This document shows positions 16,703 through 24,362 of a stretch of 38,712 nt of DNA, piece after piece. Position 1 is the first letter of the stretch. Every line of letters begins with the position of its first letter. The stretch is taken from contig DXEY01000115.1 of NCBI GenBank assembly GCA_019114745.1, forward strand, positions 1 to 38,712, written 5' to 3'. Source of the stretch: Candidatus Mediterraneibacter colneyensis (GTDB lineage: Bacteria > Bacillota > Clostridia > Lachnospirales > Lachnospiraceae). A program made the position numbers and the translations under genes. A model generated the notes under the pieces. The model was not told the origin of the DNA and did no database searches. It saw nothing but the letters and a program-made list of their open reading frames with translations.

Positions 16703-17632
16703 CTATCTGATAATGGTTCCTGTCCTTCCTTTCAGCGCGTCTTTGATCTTATCAAAAGATGTGATGCAGGCGCTGCGGCCTTCGCCTTTCTCGATGAACT
16801 CGACGGCGGCGCGGAATTTCGGGTACATATTGTAAATCCCGAAATGGCCTTCTTCCATATATGTCTTAGCCTGTTCTACAGAAATCTCGCCAAGCTGCTC
16901 TTCATTGGCGTGTCCCAGGTTGATCGAGACTTTTTCTACGTTTGTCAGGATGATGAGCATATCGGCGTTGATCCCTTCCGCCAGTTTTCCGGCGGCAAGA
17001 TCTTTCTCGATAACGGCGCTGGCGCCTTTTAAGTGATTATCCTGTTCCATAACCGGGATTCCTCCGCCTCCGGCGGCGATCACGATCTGATCGGCGGCGA
17101 GAAGCGCGTTGACTGCGTCAAGCTCCACGATCTTCACCGGATTCGGAGCGGACACGACGCGGCGGAAGCCCTTTCCTGCCTCCTCGATCACATAGTTTCC
17201 TTTTTTGCGCTCCTCGTTGGCTTCCTGGGCGTTCATATAACGTCCGAGCACTTTTGTCGGCGTATAGAAAGCCTCGTCATACGGATCTACGATCACCTGT
17301 GTCAGTACGGTGCTGACTGTCCGGTAGATGCCGCGGTTTAAGAGTTCCTCGCGGATGCCGTTCTGCAGGTCATAACCGATATAACCCTGGCTCATCGCAG
17401 AGCAGACCGACATAGGACATGCCGTGTATTCGGGATGAGCTTTTGCAAATTCGTTCATAGCCGTATGGATCATGCCAACCTGAGGCGCATTGCTGTGGGT
17501 AATCGCGACCTGATATCCTTCTTCGATCAGGCCGGCAATACATTTGGCAGTATGGCCGATTGCCGCTTTCTGCTCCGGCAGTGTGGTTCCAAGGGCGCGG
17601 TGTCCCAGCGCTACAACAACTCTTTTCTTCAT
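16703..17632 (-). CDS. arcC: Carbamate kinase (divergent active-site motifs)
   Basis: Carbamate kinase makes ATP from carbamoyl phosphate in the last step of arginine, purine or allantoin fermentation. The 309 residues align along their whole length with the family: MSVCSAMSQGYIGY, TVLTQVIVDPYDEAF, GGGGIPV, IEKDLAAGKLAE and a C-terminal AVEFIEKGEGRSACITS. However, the two signature loops read GHRALG and THSNAPQVG where classical ArcC has GGNAL and HGNGPQVG. The start is the ATG at 17632, after GGAGACAGTT; an ATG 24 bases earlier has no ribosome site. No arcA or arcB is nearby, so the carbamoyl-phosphate source is not in this window. Confidence 0.85.
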   Translation of the reverse strand: MKKRVVVALGHRALGTTLPEQKAAIGHTAKCIAGLIEEGYQVAITHSNAPQVGMIHTAMNEFAKAHPEYTACPMSVCSAMSQGYIGYDLQNGIREELLNRGIYRTVSTVLTQVIVDPYDEAFYTPTKVLGRYMNAQEANEERKKGNYVIEEAGKGFRRVVSAPNPVKIVELDAVNALLAADQIVIAAGGGGIPVMEQDNHLKGASAVIEKDLAAGKLAEGINADMLIILTNVEKVSINLGHANEEQLGEISVEQAKTYMEEGHFGIYNMYPKFRAAVEFIEKGEGRSACITSFDKIKDALKGRTGTIIR

Positions 17633-17648
17633 AACTGTCTCCAATCCG

Positions 17649-17664
17649 CCGTTCATATGAACGG
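17649..17664. promoter_or_regulatory. Perfect 16-bp palindrome in the arcC leader
   Basis: CCGTTCATATGAACGG is a perfect palindrome 17 bases upstream of the arcC start on the minus strand. It could be a repressor operator or a hairpin near the ribosome site. No cognate regulator is adjacent. Confidence 0.4.
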
Positions 17665-17737
17665 TCTTTCCGTATATTTGCAGATATAATTTTATCAGAT
17701 TACTTCATAAAAAGTTTACTATCATTTCCGCGAAAAA

Positions 17738-19324
17738 TCAACTGAAATGAACACTCAGGAACGAAACGATGATATCGCAGACAAAAAGCAGGCACAGGAA
17801 AAAGCAGAGTGCGGTTCGGCGTGTATGTCCGAGTTTCATATAGAAATCCGTCCATCGCGGGGCAAGGTAATACAGGAACGCACATCCGAGTACCGCATAT
17901 AATACAGCTCCGCCCAGGTAGATGCGGCCGTTTAGATTCAGCAGAAAATTGCTGTAATCGTTGATCCGGGCTGCGGTCAGCGCCTCATATGCCGCACTGT
18001 AAAGATATTCGACGATGGAATATAAAACAGTGTTGAGGACAAATACGAGCACCGGTTTTTTGTTCAGCCGTTTCAAGAGCAGCAGGATCAAAGTGCCGTA
18101 GATCCCATAGATCGGGCGCCACGGTCCTGACAGCAGGGAATCCGCAGTGAGTGTTCCCTCTGTGACAAGCTGCATTCCTGTTTCCAGAAGCCATCCGAAT
18201 GCGGAGAAGGTGATAAACAGGAAAAGATACGACAGGACATCATATTTCCGGTTTACATTTACCGGTGTCTTCACTGCCCTGAGAGGAGGCTGGATCGAGA
18301 AAAGGAATACAGGATACTGCTCAGGGGCAAAATAGGAAATCTTAGTATAAGGTCCCTGGGAGTCATCGTACAGCGCTTTACTGATCAGCAGTTCATCCTC
18401 TGATGGGACATGCTCCAGATAAGAGTCGTTAAGGACCTCGTACCGCGGGGAACGGGAGAGGACATAATTCCTCCTGAGCGAAGCGTAGAGCTCGGCACGC
18501 GACGCTGTGATATATGGATTTACAAACAGGAAGTTTAGAACTCCGAATGTACACAGGGACAAAAGCTGCCAGCCCAGAAAAGACAGGTCAAAAAGGAAAA
18601 ACTTCCATTTGTTATGGCACATGAGCTGTTTTGACAGGAAAAACGCGTCCTTCCGGCTTGCCTTCGGGTTTTCGGCCAGGATATATGGAATAAAGATATA
18701 CTCGTAATGCTTGACGATCCCGCCGATGACCGTTAAGTTCCACAGCGACTGGAACAGCGAGCGGCAGAACATGACCCAGGCGGGATGCCGGACATAGCTG
18801 AGCTTGAAAAGACAAAAGATTTTCGAGACAGGAGTCTGTCTGTAGTTGCGGTTTTCAAGAAAAAAGCGTTTTTCCCCTATAAGCAGGATATTGCTGATAA
18901 AAAACTGGTAAATGACAGCGAGAATAACGCCTGTGATCAGGAATACGACTGCAGGTCCGGGATCCTCTGTGAGCACGATGCTGGCGGCGCGCAGAGAAGT
19001 AAAGAAAACGGACAGCTTTGCCGAAAAAAGATCGATCAGCACTGCACCGGCATTTTCCCAGACTCCTGTGAAAAGGGACGCCAGGGAAGTGCCTGACAGA
19101 AAACGGGAGGCAGTATCAATGAGCGCTTCCGAGTTCGGGATGCCAAGCGGAAGAAACGCGTGGGCGTTCTGTGAACCGGAAGGGATCTGGAGGAAAAGAA
19201 ACGTAGTGGATACAGAATAAGAAGTGGTGAACAGGGCGATGAGAAAGCAGACTGAGATCATACGCCAGTAGCTCCGTTTCATTAATGCAGCTGACTTTTT
19301 CTTCATGACCTTTCTCTTCCACAT
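17738..19324 (-). CDS. Polytopic membrane protein: DUF975-like N-terminus with CmpB-like C-terminal domain
   Basis: The 528-residue integral membrane protein has two parts. About residues 1-310 resemble DUF975 proteins: a basic start, MKRSYWRMISVCFLIALF, long hydrophobic helices, then NPKASRKDAFFLSKQLMCHNKWKFFLF before further helices. From about 375 a domain like CmpB/putative ABC-transporter type IV follows (FGWLLETGMQL, SGPWRPIYGIYG, YSIVEYLYS, NLNGRIYLGGA). Neither family has a settled function. The ATG at 19324 is chosen because GGAGG lies upstream and because the promoter at 19417-19445 predicts transcription from about 19410, which excludes overlapping earlier starts. It is convergent with no gene and lies upstream of arcC on the same strand. 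Confidence 0.75.
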   Translation of the reverse strand: MWKRKVMKKKSAALMKRSYWRMISVCFLIALFTTSYSVSTTFLFLQIPSGSQNAHAFLPLGIPNSEALIDTASRFLSGTSLASLFTGVWENAGAVLIDLFSAKLSVFFTSLRAASIVLTEDPGPAVVFLITGVILAVIYQFFISNILLIGEKRFFLENRNYRQTPVSKIFCLFKLSYVRHPAWVMFCRSLFQSLWNLTVIGGIVKHYEYIFIPYILAENPKASRKDAFFLSKQLMCHNKWKFFLFDLSFLGWQLLSLCTFGVLNFLFVNPYITASRAELYASLRRNYVLSRSPRYEVLNDSYLEHVPSEDELLISKALYDDSQGPYTKISYFAPEQYPVFLFSIQPPLRAVKTPVNVNRKYDVLSYLFLFITFSAFGWLLETGMQLVTEGTLTADSLLSGPWRPIYGIYGTLILLLLKRLNKKPVLVFVLNTVLYSIVEYLYSAAYEALTAARINDYSNFLLNLNGRIYLGGAVLYAVLGCAFLYYLAPRWTDFYMKLGHTRRTALCFFLCLLFVCDIIVSFLSVHFS

Positions 19325-19416
19325 GCCAGATCTTTCCTCCATGAACCATAAATGTGATGCCTTCGGATTGTTCCGTGCTGCGCACTTCCACAATCCTGGC
19401 ATCTGAATAATACATA

Positions 19417-19445
19417 ATTATAGATTATCCGCTTTATAATTGCAA
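19417..19445 (-). promoter_or_regulatory. Sigma-A promoter of the DUF975/CmpB gene
   Basis: On the minus strand, -35 TTGCAA (19445 to 19440), 17 bases, then -10 TATAAT (19422 to 19417). It is close to consensus and points at the membrane-protein gene. Confidence 0.75.
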
Positions 19446-19456
19446 GATTGGGCGCC

Positions 19457-19837
19457 TTATTCCCCGGGGTGCAGCGCCTCGTGTTCTTTTTTCAGTTCGG
19501 CAAAGCAGTCCGGCGCAGTCCAGGCGCTGTTTGTGGGTGTCAGGATGGCTTTGTATGGGAAGGGGCCTGCCCCGCATCTGCGCAGTGCCGCGAGCGCCTG
19601 GTTCAGACGGCTGTCGCTCAAAAAGCAGAACACGAACATCGTGCCGGGCAGCTCGTCACCGCTGAACGTCCCTTCAGCGGGAGCGATGTCTTTCATCCCG
19701 GCAAGGAAGCCCAGGGGCTGGTTGTAGTCCTCCTTCTGTATCCGTTTCAGACGGAGGCGGAGAGGGAAAAGCGCCATCTCGATCTTCAGAAGTTTTTCTT
19801 TATCAGGTGCGTTAAAAAGTAAAATCGTCTCTTTCAT
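19457..19837 (-). CDS. DUF3783-type hypothetical protein
   Basis: This is a small soluble protein of 126 residues with no predicted membrane segment. It has an N-terminal beta-alpha pattern (KETILLFNAPDKEKLLKIEM), the block PGTMFVFCFLSDSRLNQALAALR and the C-terminal block PYKAILTPTNSAWTAPDCFAEL, matching what I recall of DUF3783 proteins in Clostridia. No function is established. The ATG at 19837 follows GGAGATAATTCCT; the in-frame ATG 12 codons upstream has no ribosome site. A 16-base inverted repeat lies just upstream. Confidence 0.7.
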   Translation of the reverse strand: MKETILLFNAPDKEKLLKIEMALFPLRLRLKRIQKEDYNQPLGFLAGMKDIAPAEGTFSGDELPGTMFVFCFLSDSRLNQALAALRRCGAGPFPYKAILTPTNSAWTAPDCFAELKKEHEALHPGE

Positions 19838-19864
19838 AGGAATTATCTCCGGATTTTCATATTT

Positions 19865-19880
19865 GCACGGCACACCGTGC
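19865..19880. promoter_or_regulatory. Inverted repeat upstream of the DUF3783 gene
   Basis: GCACGG-CACA-CCGTGC forms a perfect 6-base inverted repeat around 4 bases, 28 bases upstream of the DUF3783 start. It could be an operator or an mRNA leader hairpin; nothing further can be said. Confidence 0.3.
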
Positions 19881-19967
19881 TCTTCCTATTGTAAAGCATA
19901 GCGATGAAAAAGAAAAGGCTGCGCGGCATATAATAAAATGAGAAAAATGATCCCGGGAGCTGATGTC

Positions 19968-20222
19968 ATGAGGATATGTGAACTCAGAGACAAAGAAGTG
20001 ATCAATATATGCAGCGGCAGGAGACTGGGCTGCATTGTAGATGTGGAGATCAATGTATGCAGCGGCGAGGTGGAGGCAGTCATTATCCCGGGACCGGGGA
20101 AAATCTGCGGTTTTCTCGGGACTGACTGCGAATATGTCATTCCTTTTGCCTGCATCCGCAAGATCGGCCCGGATCTTGTGATCGTGGAGATACAGGAAGA
20201 AAAGTTTTTGCAAAAGTTTTAA
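19968..20222 (+). CDS. YlmC/YmxH family sporulation-associated protein
   Basis: The 84-residue PRC-barrel-like protein has the family motif RICELRDKEVINICSGRRLG at its start, followed by GCIVDVEINVCSGEVEAVIIPGP and a Y-V-I-P-F-x-C-I-R-K-I-G end. YlmC/YmxH proteins are conserved in spore-forming Firmicutes and are associated with sporulation, with no defined biochemical role. The ATG at 19968 fits the family's usual N-terminus and follows a GGGAGC site; an upstream in-frame ATG at 19938 adds ten atypical residues. The last codons contain the nrdR promoter. Confidence 0.85.
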   Translation: MRICELRDKEVINICSGRRLGCIVDVEINVCSGEVEAVIIPGPGKICGFLGTDCEYVIPFACIRKIGPDLVIVEIQEEKFLQKF

Positions 20223-20236
20223 CGATTGTGTATAAT
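20208..20236 (+). promoter_or_regulatory. Sigma-A promoter of nrdR
   Basis: A -35 TTGCAA (20208-20213), 17 bases and a perfect -10 TATAAT (20231-20236). The -35 lies in the last codons of the YlmC gene. The transcript would start near 20243, 45 bases before the nrdR ATG. Confidence 0.8.
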
Positions 20237-20287
20237 GTACGCAGATTGTAAAGAATGGCAGATTATTAAAGAAAGGCGGAAGAAAAT

Positions 20288-20737
20288 ATGAGATGTCCAT
20301 ATTGCGGAAATCCGGATACCCGTGTGATAGATTCCCGTCCTGCTGAGGACAAAAGTTCCATCAGGAGACGGCGCTCCTGCGACGAGTGCGGCAGAAGGTT
20401 TACTACCTATGAAAAGGTAGAGACGATCCCGCTGATCGTGATCAAGAAAGACAACAACCGCGAGCAGTACCAGCGGGCGAAGATCGAGAAGGGAATCCTG
20501 AGCGCGTGCTATAAACGCCCGGTTCCGGCTGAAGATATCCAGAAAACGATAGACGCGGTAGAGCTGGAGATATTTAACAGGGAAGAAAAGGAACTGCCAA
20601 GCAGCGTCATCGGCGAGATCGTCATGGAGAAACTAAAAGATCTCGACCCGGTCGCTTATGTAAGGTTTGCATCAGTATACCGCGAGTTCAAGGATGTCAA
20701 TACCTTTATGGACGAACTCAAGAAGTTCCTTCAGTAA
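20288..20737 (+). CDS. nrdR: Transcriptional repressor NrdR
   Basis: NrdR represses ribonucleotide reductase operons according to ATP/dATP bound in its ATP-cone. The 149 residues have the N-terminal zinc ribbon MRCPYCG...RRRSCDECGRRFTTYE (Cys3, Cys6, Cys31, Cys34) and an ATP-cone domain from about 47 (PLIVIKKDNNREQY to the end). Length is typical. Ribosome site AAAGGCGGAAGA. No NrdR boxes are visible in this window, so its targets lie elsewhere. truA follows after 3 bases. Confidence 0.96.
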   Translation: MRCPYCGNPDTRVIDSRPAEDKSSIRRRRSCDECGRRFTTYEKVETIPLIVIKKDNNREQYQRAKIEKGILSACYKRPVPAEDIQKTIDAVELEIFNREEKELPSSVIGEIVMEKLKDLDPVAYVRFASVYREFKDVNTFMDELKKFLQ

Positions 20738-20740
20738 GCC

Positions 20741-21478
20741 ATGCGTACCTATAAACTGACGGTGGCTTATGACGGGAGCCGGTATCAGGGCTGGCAGCGT
20801 CAGGCGAATACAGACCGGACGATACAGGGGATCCTGGAACGTGTGATCTCAGAGGCGGCAGGGTATACTGTGGAGGTCAACGGCTCCGGGAGGACAGACG
20901 CCGGAGTCCATGCCGAAGGGCAGACAGCGAGCGTAGTCATGGCAGGGCGGACGCCGGAGGACTTCTTTACCGCCACAGTCAACAAAAGGCTGCCAGGGGA
21001 TATCCGGATCCGGGACGCGCAGCTTGTAAAGAACGGGTTCCATGCCAGAAAAAGCGCTGTGGGAAAGGTATACGAATACCACATCGACACAGGAGAAAAG
21101 CCGGATGTATTCCGGCGGAGATACTGCTTCCACCTGCCATGCCAACTGGATCTGGACGCCATGCGGCAGGCGGCGGGGATGCTGACAGGCACCCATGAAT
21201 TTGCGGGCTATACGGACAAAAATGATGAAAAGTCCACAAAACGGACGATTTATGATATAATGGTCAGCGGACAGGGCAGCAGTGTGACGATCCGCTATGA
21301 AGGCAGTGGATTTCTTTATCATATGGTGAGGATCCTCACCGGAACACTGCTTGAGGCAGGGCTTCACGAGCGCACGGTTGAGAGTGTGGGTGAAGCGCTC
21401 AGGACAAAAGACAGAAGGCAGGCAGGCTTCCTTGCCCCGGCAGGAGGACTGTTCCTGAAAGAAGTACACTATGATTAG
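20741..21478 (+). CDS. truA: tRNA pseudouridine(38-40) synthase TruA
   Basis: TruA isomerises uridines 38, 39 and 40 in the anticodon arm of many tRNAs. The 245 residues begin YKLTVAYDGSRYQGWQRQ and carry the catalytic Asp53 in SGRTDAGVHA, with later FLYHMVRILTGTLLE and RRQAGFLAPAGGLFL blocks. Full length. There is almost no Shine-Dalgarno: the bases upstream are TTCCTTCAGTAAGCC and the ATG is 3 bases after the nrdR stop. Translation therefore probably depends on re-initiation by ribosomes finishing nrdR. Confidence 0.95.
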   Translation: MRTYKLTVAYDGSRYQGWQRQANTDRTIQGILERVISEAAGYTVEVNGSGRTDAGVHAEGQTASVVMAGRTPEDFFTATVNKRLPGDIRIRDAQLVKNGFHARKSAVGKVYEYHIDTGEKPDVFRRRYCFHLPCQLDLDAMRQAAGMLTGTHEFAGYTDKNDEKSTKRTIYDIMVSGQGSSVTIRYEGSGFLYHMVRILTGTLLEAGLHERTVESVGEALRTKDRRQAGFLAPAGGLFLKEVHYD

Positions 21479-21481
21479 AGG

Positions 21482-21507
21482 GGACAGGTCGAGGTATCTG
21501 TCCTTTT
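21482..21507 (+). terminator. Weak hairpin after truA
   Basis: GGACAG (21482-21487) can pair with CTGTCC (21498-21503), followed by TTTTC. The short stem suggests a partial terminator or attenuator between truA and the exonuclease gene. Confidence 0.35.
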
Positions 21508-21542
21508 CTGTTCAGATGGATGATAATGTGAAGGAGGCAGGA

Positions 21543-22304
21543 ATGAAACTTATATCATGGAATGTAAACGGGATCCGCGCCTGCGTACAGAAGGGATTCC
21601 TTGATTTTTTCAGGGAGGCGGACGCCGATATCTTCTGTATACAGGAGACAAAGATGCAGGAGGGACAGCTCGTCCTGGATCTTCCCGGATACCATCAGTA
21701 CTGGAACTATGCGGTGCGCAAAGGGTACTCCGGCACAGCCGTATTTACAAAAAAAGAACCGCTGTCGGTCTCATACGGGATCGGTATTGAGGAACACGAT
21801 CAGGAGGGGCGCGTGATCACCTGTGAGTTTGATGATTTTTATTTTGTCACGGTGTATACCCCGAACTCCCAGAACGAGCTGGCGCGGCTTGATTACCGTA
21901 TGAAGTGGGAAGATGATTTCCGCGCATATCTGAAAAAGCTGGAAGAGACAAAACCAGTTATCGTGACGGGAGATATGAATGTCGCCCATAAAGAGATCGA
22001 CCTGAAGAATCCTAAGACGAACCGGAAGAACGCGGGCTTTACGGATGAGGAACGCCAGAAATTCACCGAACTTCTGGACGCAGGCTTTATCGATACGTTC
22101 CGCTATTTCTACCCGGATCAGGAAGGAAGCTATTCCTGGTGGTCTTACCGCTTCAGCGCCCGGGCGAAGAATGCGGGATGGCGCATCGACTATTTCTGCG
22201 TCTCTGAATGTCTCAGGGACAGGCTTCAGGATGCAAAGATCCTGACAGACATCATGGGATCGGATCACTGCCCGGTAGAATTGGATCTGAAAGAAACGAT
22301 ATAG
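21543..22304 (+). CDS. xth: Exodeoxyribonuclease III (Xth/ExoA family AP endonuclease)
   Basis: This enzyme cuts DNA at abasic sites and removes 3' blocks during base-excision repair. The 253 residues show the exonuclease III set: MKLISWNVNGIRA, FCIQETKMQ (metal Glu), GTAVFTKKEP, GDMNVAHKEID, and the C-terminal RIDYF and IMGSDHCPVEL (catalytic Asp-His). The ATG at 21543 follows AAGGAGGCAGGA; the frame is open 24 codons earlier but without a ribosome site. The G3E GTPase gene starts 12 bases after its stop. Confidence 0.96.
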   Translation: MKLISWNVNGIRACVQKGFLDFFREADADIFCIQETKMQEGQLVLDLPGYHQYWNYAVRKGYSGTAVFTKKEPLSVSYGIGIEEHDQEGRVITCEFDDFYFVTVYTPNSQNELARLDYRMKWEDDFRAYLKKLEETKPVIVTGDMNVAHKEIDLKNPKTNRKNAGFTDEERQKFTELLDAGFIDTFRYFYPDQEGSYSWWSYRFSARAKNAGWRIDYFCVSECLRDRLQDAKILTDIMGSDHCPVELDLKETI

Positions 22305-22316
22305 GAGGAGAAGAAA

Positions 22317-23324
22317 ATGACAAAGATAGATATCATTTCCGGTTTCCTGGGAGCCGGAAAAACAACGCTGATCAAAAAACTGCTCTCAGAAGCATTTACG
22401 GGAGAGCAGGTCGTGCTGATCGAAAATGAGTTTGGAGAGATCGGGATCGACGGCGGATTCCTGAAAGAATCCGGGATTGAGATCCGTGAGATGAACTCTG
22501 GATGCATCTGCTGCTCTCTCGTAGGCGATTTTGGAAAATCACTGCGCGAAGTGGTCGATACCTACCATCCCGACCGCATCCTGATCGAGCCATCCGGCGT
22601 GGGCAAGCTGTCCGACGTGATCAAGGCAGTGCAGGATGTACAGGAGGACATAGACGCGCAGCTCAACAGCTTCAGCACAGTCGTAGACGTGACAAAATGC
22701 AGGATCTACCGGAAGAATTTCGGAGAGTTCTTCAGCAACCAGATCGAATATGCAGGCGCAGTGATCCTGAGCCGTACGGACAAGGCGAAACCGGAGAAGG
22801 TAGAGGAGAGCGCAGCGCTTCTTCGGGAGCTCAACCCGAAGGCGCCGTTCATTACAACGCCGATCGCACAGCTTCCGGGACAGAAGATACTGGAAACAAT
22901 GGAGTCCGGCAAATCGCTGGAGGAAGAACTCTTAGACGAGATCATATGTCCGGAGTGCGGGCATCACCACGAAGAAGGCGAGTGCTGCGGCCATGACCAC
23001 CATCACGGGCATCACCACCACGACCATGCAGGACATCATCATGCGGATGATGTGTTTACGAGCTGGGGCAGGGAGACGATCCATACTTATACGAAAGACC
23101 AGATCGCTGATATCCTTAAGAAGCTGGAGAACGGCGGCGAATACGGCAATGTACTCCGGGCAAAAGGCATGGTCGCAGGTGAAAACGGCGAGTGGATCTA
23201 TTTTGATATGGTTCCCCAGGAGCATGAAGTGCGCACGGGCGCGCCCGAGTATACAGGCAGGATCTGTGTGATCGGAGCCGAGCTGGACGAGGACAGGCTG
23301 GCAGAGCTGTTCGGGCTGGCGTGA
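22317..23324 (+). CDS. G3E (CobW/COG0523) GTPase with His-rich metal-binding insert
   Basis: The COG0523 GTPase is a probable metallochaperone that uses GTP binding to load zinc or another metal onto client proteins. The 335 residues have Walker A GFLGAGKTT (9-17), the canonical metal motif Cys63-Ile-Cys65-Cys66, a Walker B-type ILIEPSGV, the guanine-specificity region (SRTDKAKPEKVE) and a CobW C-terminal domain. From Cys211 to about 245 an insert holds CPECGHHHEEGECCGH and a run rich in His and Asp, typical of zinc or nickel storage. It starts after AGGAGGAGAAGAAA and is followed by a second G3E-like protein. Metal identity is not shown by the sequence; no Zur box was seen. Confidence 0.9.
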   Translation: MTKIDIISGFLGAGKTTLIKKLLSEAFTGEQVVLIENEFGEIGIDGGFLKESGIEIREMNSGCICCSLVGDFGKSLREVVDTYHPDRILIEPSGVGKLSDVIKAVQDVQEDIDAQLNSFSTVVDVTKCRIYRKNFGEFFSNQIEYAGAVILSRTDKAKPEKVEESAALLRELNPKAPFITTPIAQLPGQKILETMESGKSLEEELLDEIICPECGHHHEEGECCGHDHHHGHHHHDHAGHHHADDVFTSWGRETIHTYTKDQIADILKKLENGGEYGNVLRAKGMVAGENGEWIYFDMVPQEHEVRTGAPEYTGRICVIGAELDEDRLAELFGLA

Positions 23325-23389
23325 CAGGACGGTGTGAAAAAAGCTCCAGCAGCTTTAAGCGATCATGATAGCAGAAGGAGAGATAGAAC

Positions 23390-24337
23390 ATGAATGAACC
23401 AGATGTTATGGTTTACCTGATGACAGGCTTCCTTGACAGTGGAAAGACCCAGTTCCTGACCTTTACCCTGAAACAGGATTACTTTCAGATCGACGGAAAG
23501 ACGCTTCTGATCCTTTGTGAAGAGGGGGAAGAGGAGTATGATCCGATGGAGATGCTCAAATACGGCGTTGTCATAGAAAAAGTGGAGGATCAGGCGGATC
23601 TCACAGCCGAATGGCTGGAGGAGATGAACAGGAAACACGAGCCGGAGCGTGTCGTCGTAGAATACAACGGCATGTGGCAGGTGAGCAGCTTTGAAAATCT
23701 GCAGCTCCCGGAAGGCTGGGGGATCGAGCAGAAGATCACCACGGTAGACGCGAGCACGTTCCAGATGTACCTGACCAATCTGAAGCCTCTGTTTGTAGAG
23801 ATGGTAAGAGGAGCGGATATGGTGCTGTTCAACCGGTGCGTGGACATCAAGCCCCTTGCCGCATACCGCCGGAGCGTGAAAGTGGTCAGCCCGCAGGCGG
23901 AAGTGATTTTTGAGGACGAAGAGGGCGAGATCGAGAATATCTTTGAGGATGAGGTGCCGTACGACCTGAAAGCTCCGGTCGTGGAGATCGCGAACGAGGA
24001 CTACGGGATCTGGTATGTGGACATGATGGAGAACCCGGAACGCTATAAAGGAAAAGTCGTGGAGATCACTGCAAAGGTGCTTAAGCCGAGGACATTTCCG
24101 GCAAAAGTGTTCATGGCGGGGCGCATGGCGATGACCTGCTGTGCGGACGATACCACTTTCCTGGGATATGTATGCCGGAGCGCTTATGCGCCGAAATTAA
24201 AACCGGGACAGTGGGTAAAGATCCGGGCGAAGATCCGTTTCGCAAATGTATCGGTATACCGGGGCGAAGGACCGATACTGGAGGCGGAGCATATTGAACT
24301 TGCCGACCCCATAGAAGAACTGGTATACTTCAACTAA
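23390..24337 (+). CDS. G3E-like P-loop protein fused to a YcgQ/TIGR03943-like C-terminal domain
   Basis: The 315-residue soluble protein starts like a CobW-type GTPase, with Walker A GFLDSGKTQ (13-21), then VVVEYNGMW and DMVLFNRCVDIK in the places of the CobW Walker B and N/TKxD regions. It lacks the CxCC motif: the equivalent stretch reads LCEEGEEEYDP. From about 205 the sequence changes to an OB-like domain: KGKVVEITAKV, MAGRMAMTCCADD, GQWVKIRAKI and a C-terminal EHIELADPIEELVYFN. This resembles the soluble C-terminal part of YcgQ/TIGR03943 proteins, which partner YcgR permeases and are zinc-regulated in Bacillus subtilis. It sits 65 bases after the canonical G3E GTPase with its own AGAAGGAGAGA site. 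GTP hydrolysis is not certain, since the specificity motif is degenerate. Confidence 0.75.
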   Translation: MNEPDVMVYLMTGFLDSGKTQFLTFTLKQDYFQIDGKTLLILCEEGEEEYDPMEMLKYGVVIEKVEDQADLTAEWLEEMNRKHEPERVVVEYNGMWQVSSFENLQLPEGWGIEQKITTVDASTFQMYLTNLKPLFVEMVRGADMVLFNRCVDIKPLAAYRRSVKVVSPQAEVIFEDEEGEIENIFEDEVPYDLKAPVVEIANEDYGIWYVDMMENPERYKGKVVEITAKVLKPRTFPAKVFMAGRMAMTCCADDTTFLGYVCRSAYAPKLKPGQWVKIRAKIRFANVSVYRGEGPILEAEHIELADPIEELVYFN

Positions 24338-24362
24338 GAAAACTGACAGGAGGGATTTGGAA

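Noticed and set aside
19116..19415. Minus-strand frame MYYSDARIVEV... overlapping the start of the DUF975/CmpB gene
   Set aside because: Its ATG lies between the -10 box (19422 to 19417) and the predicted transcript start near 19410, it has no ribosome site, and most of it overlaps the membrane-protein gene in another frame.
22980..23045. CAC/CAT-rich run as a possible microsatellite or RNA repeat
   Set aside because: It is in frame and encodes the His-rich metal-binding insert of the first G3E GTPase, a common feature of that family.
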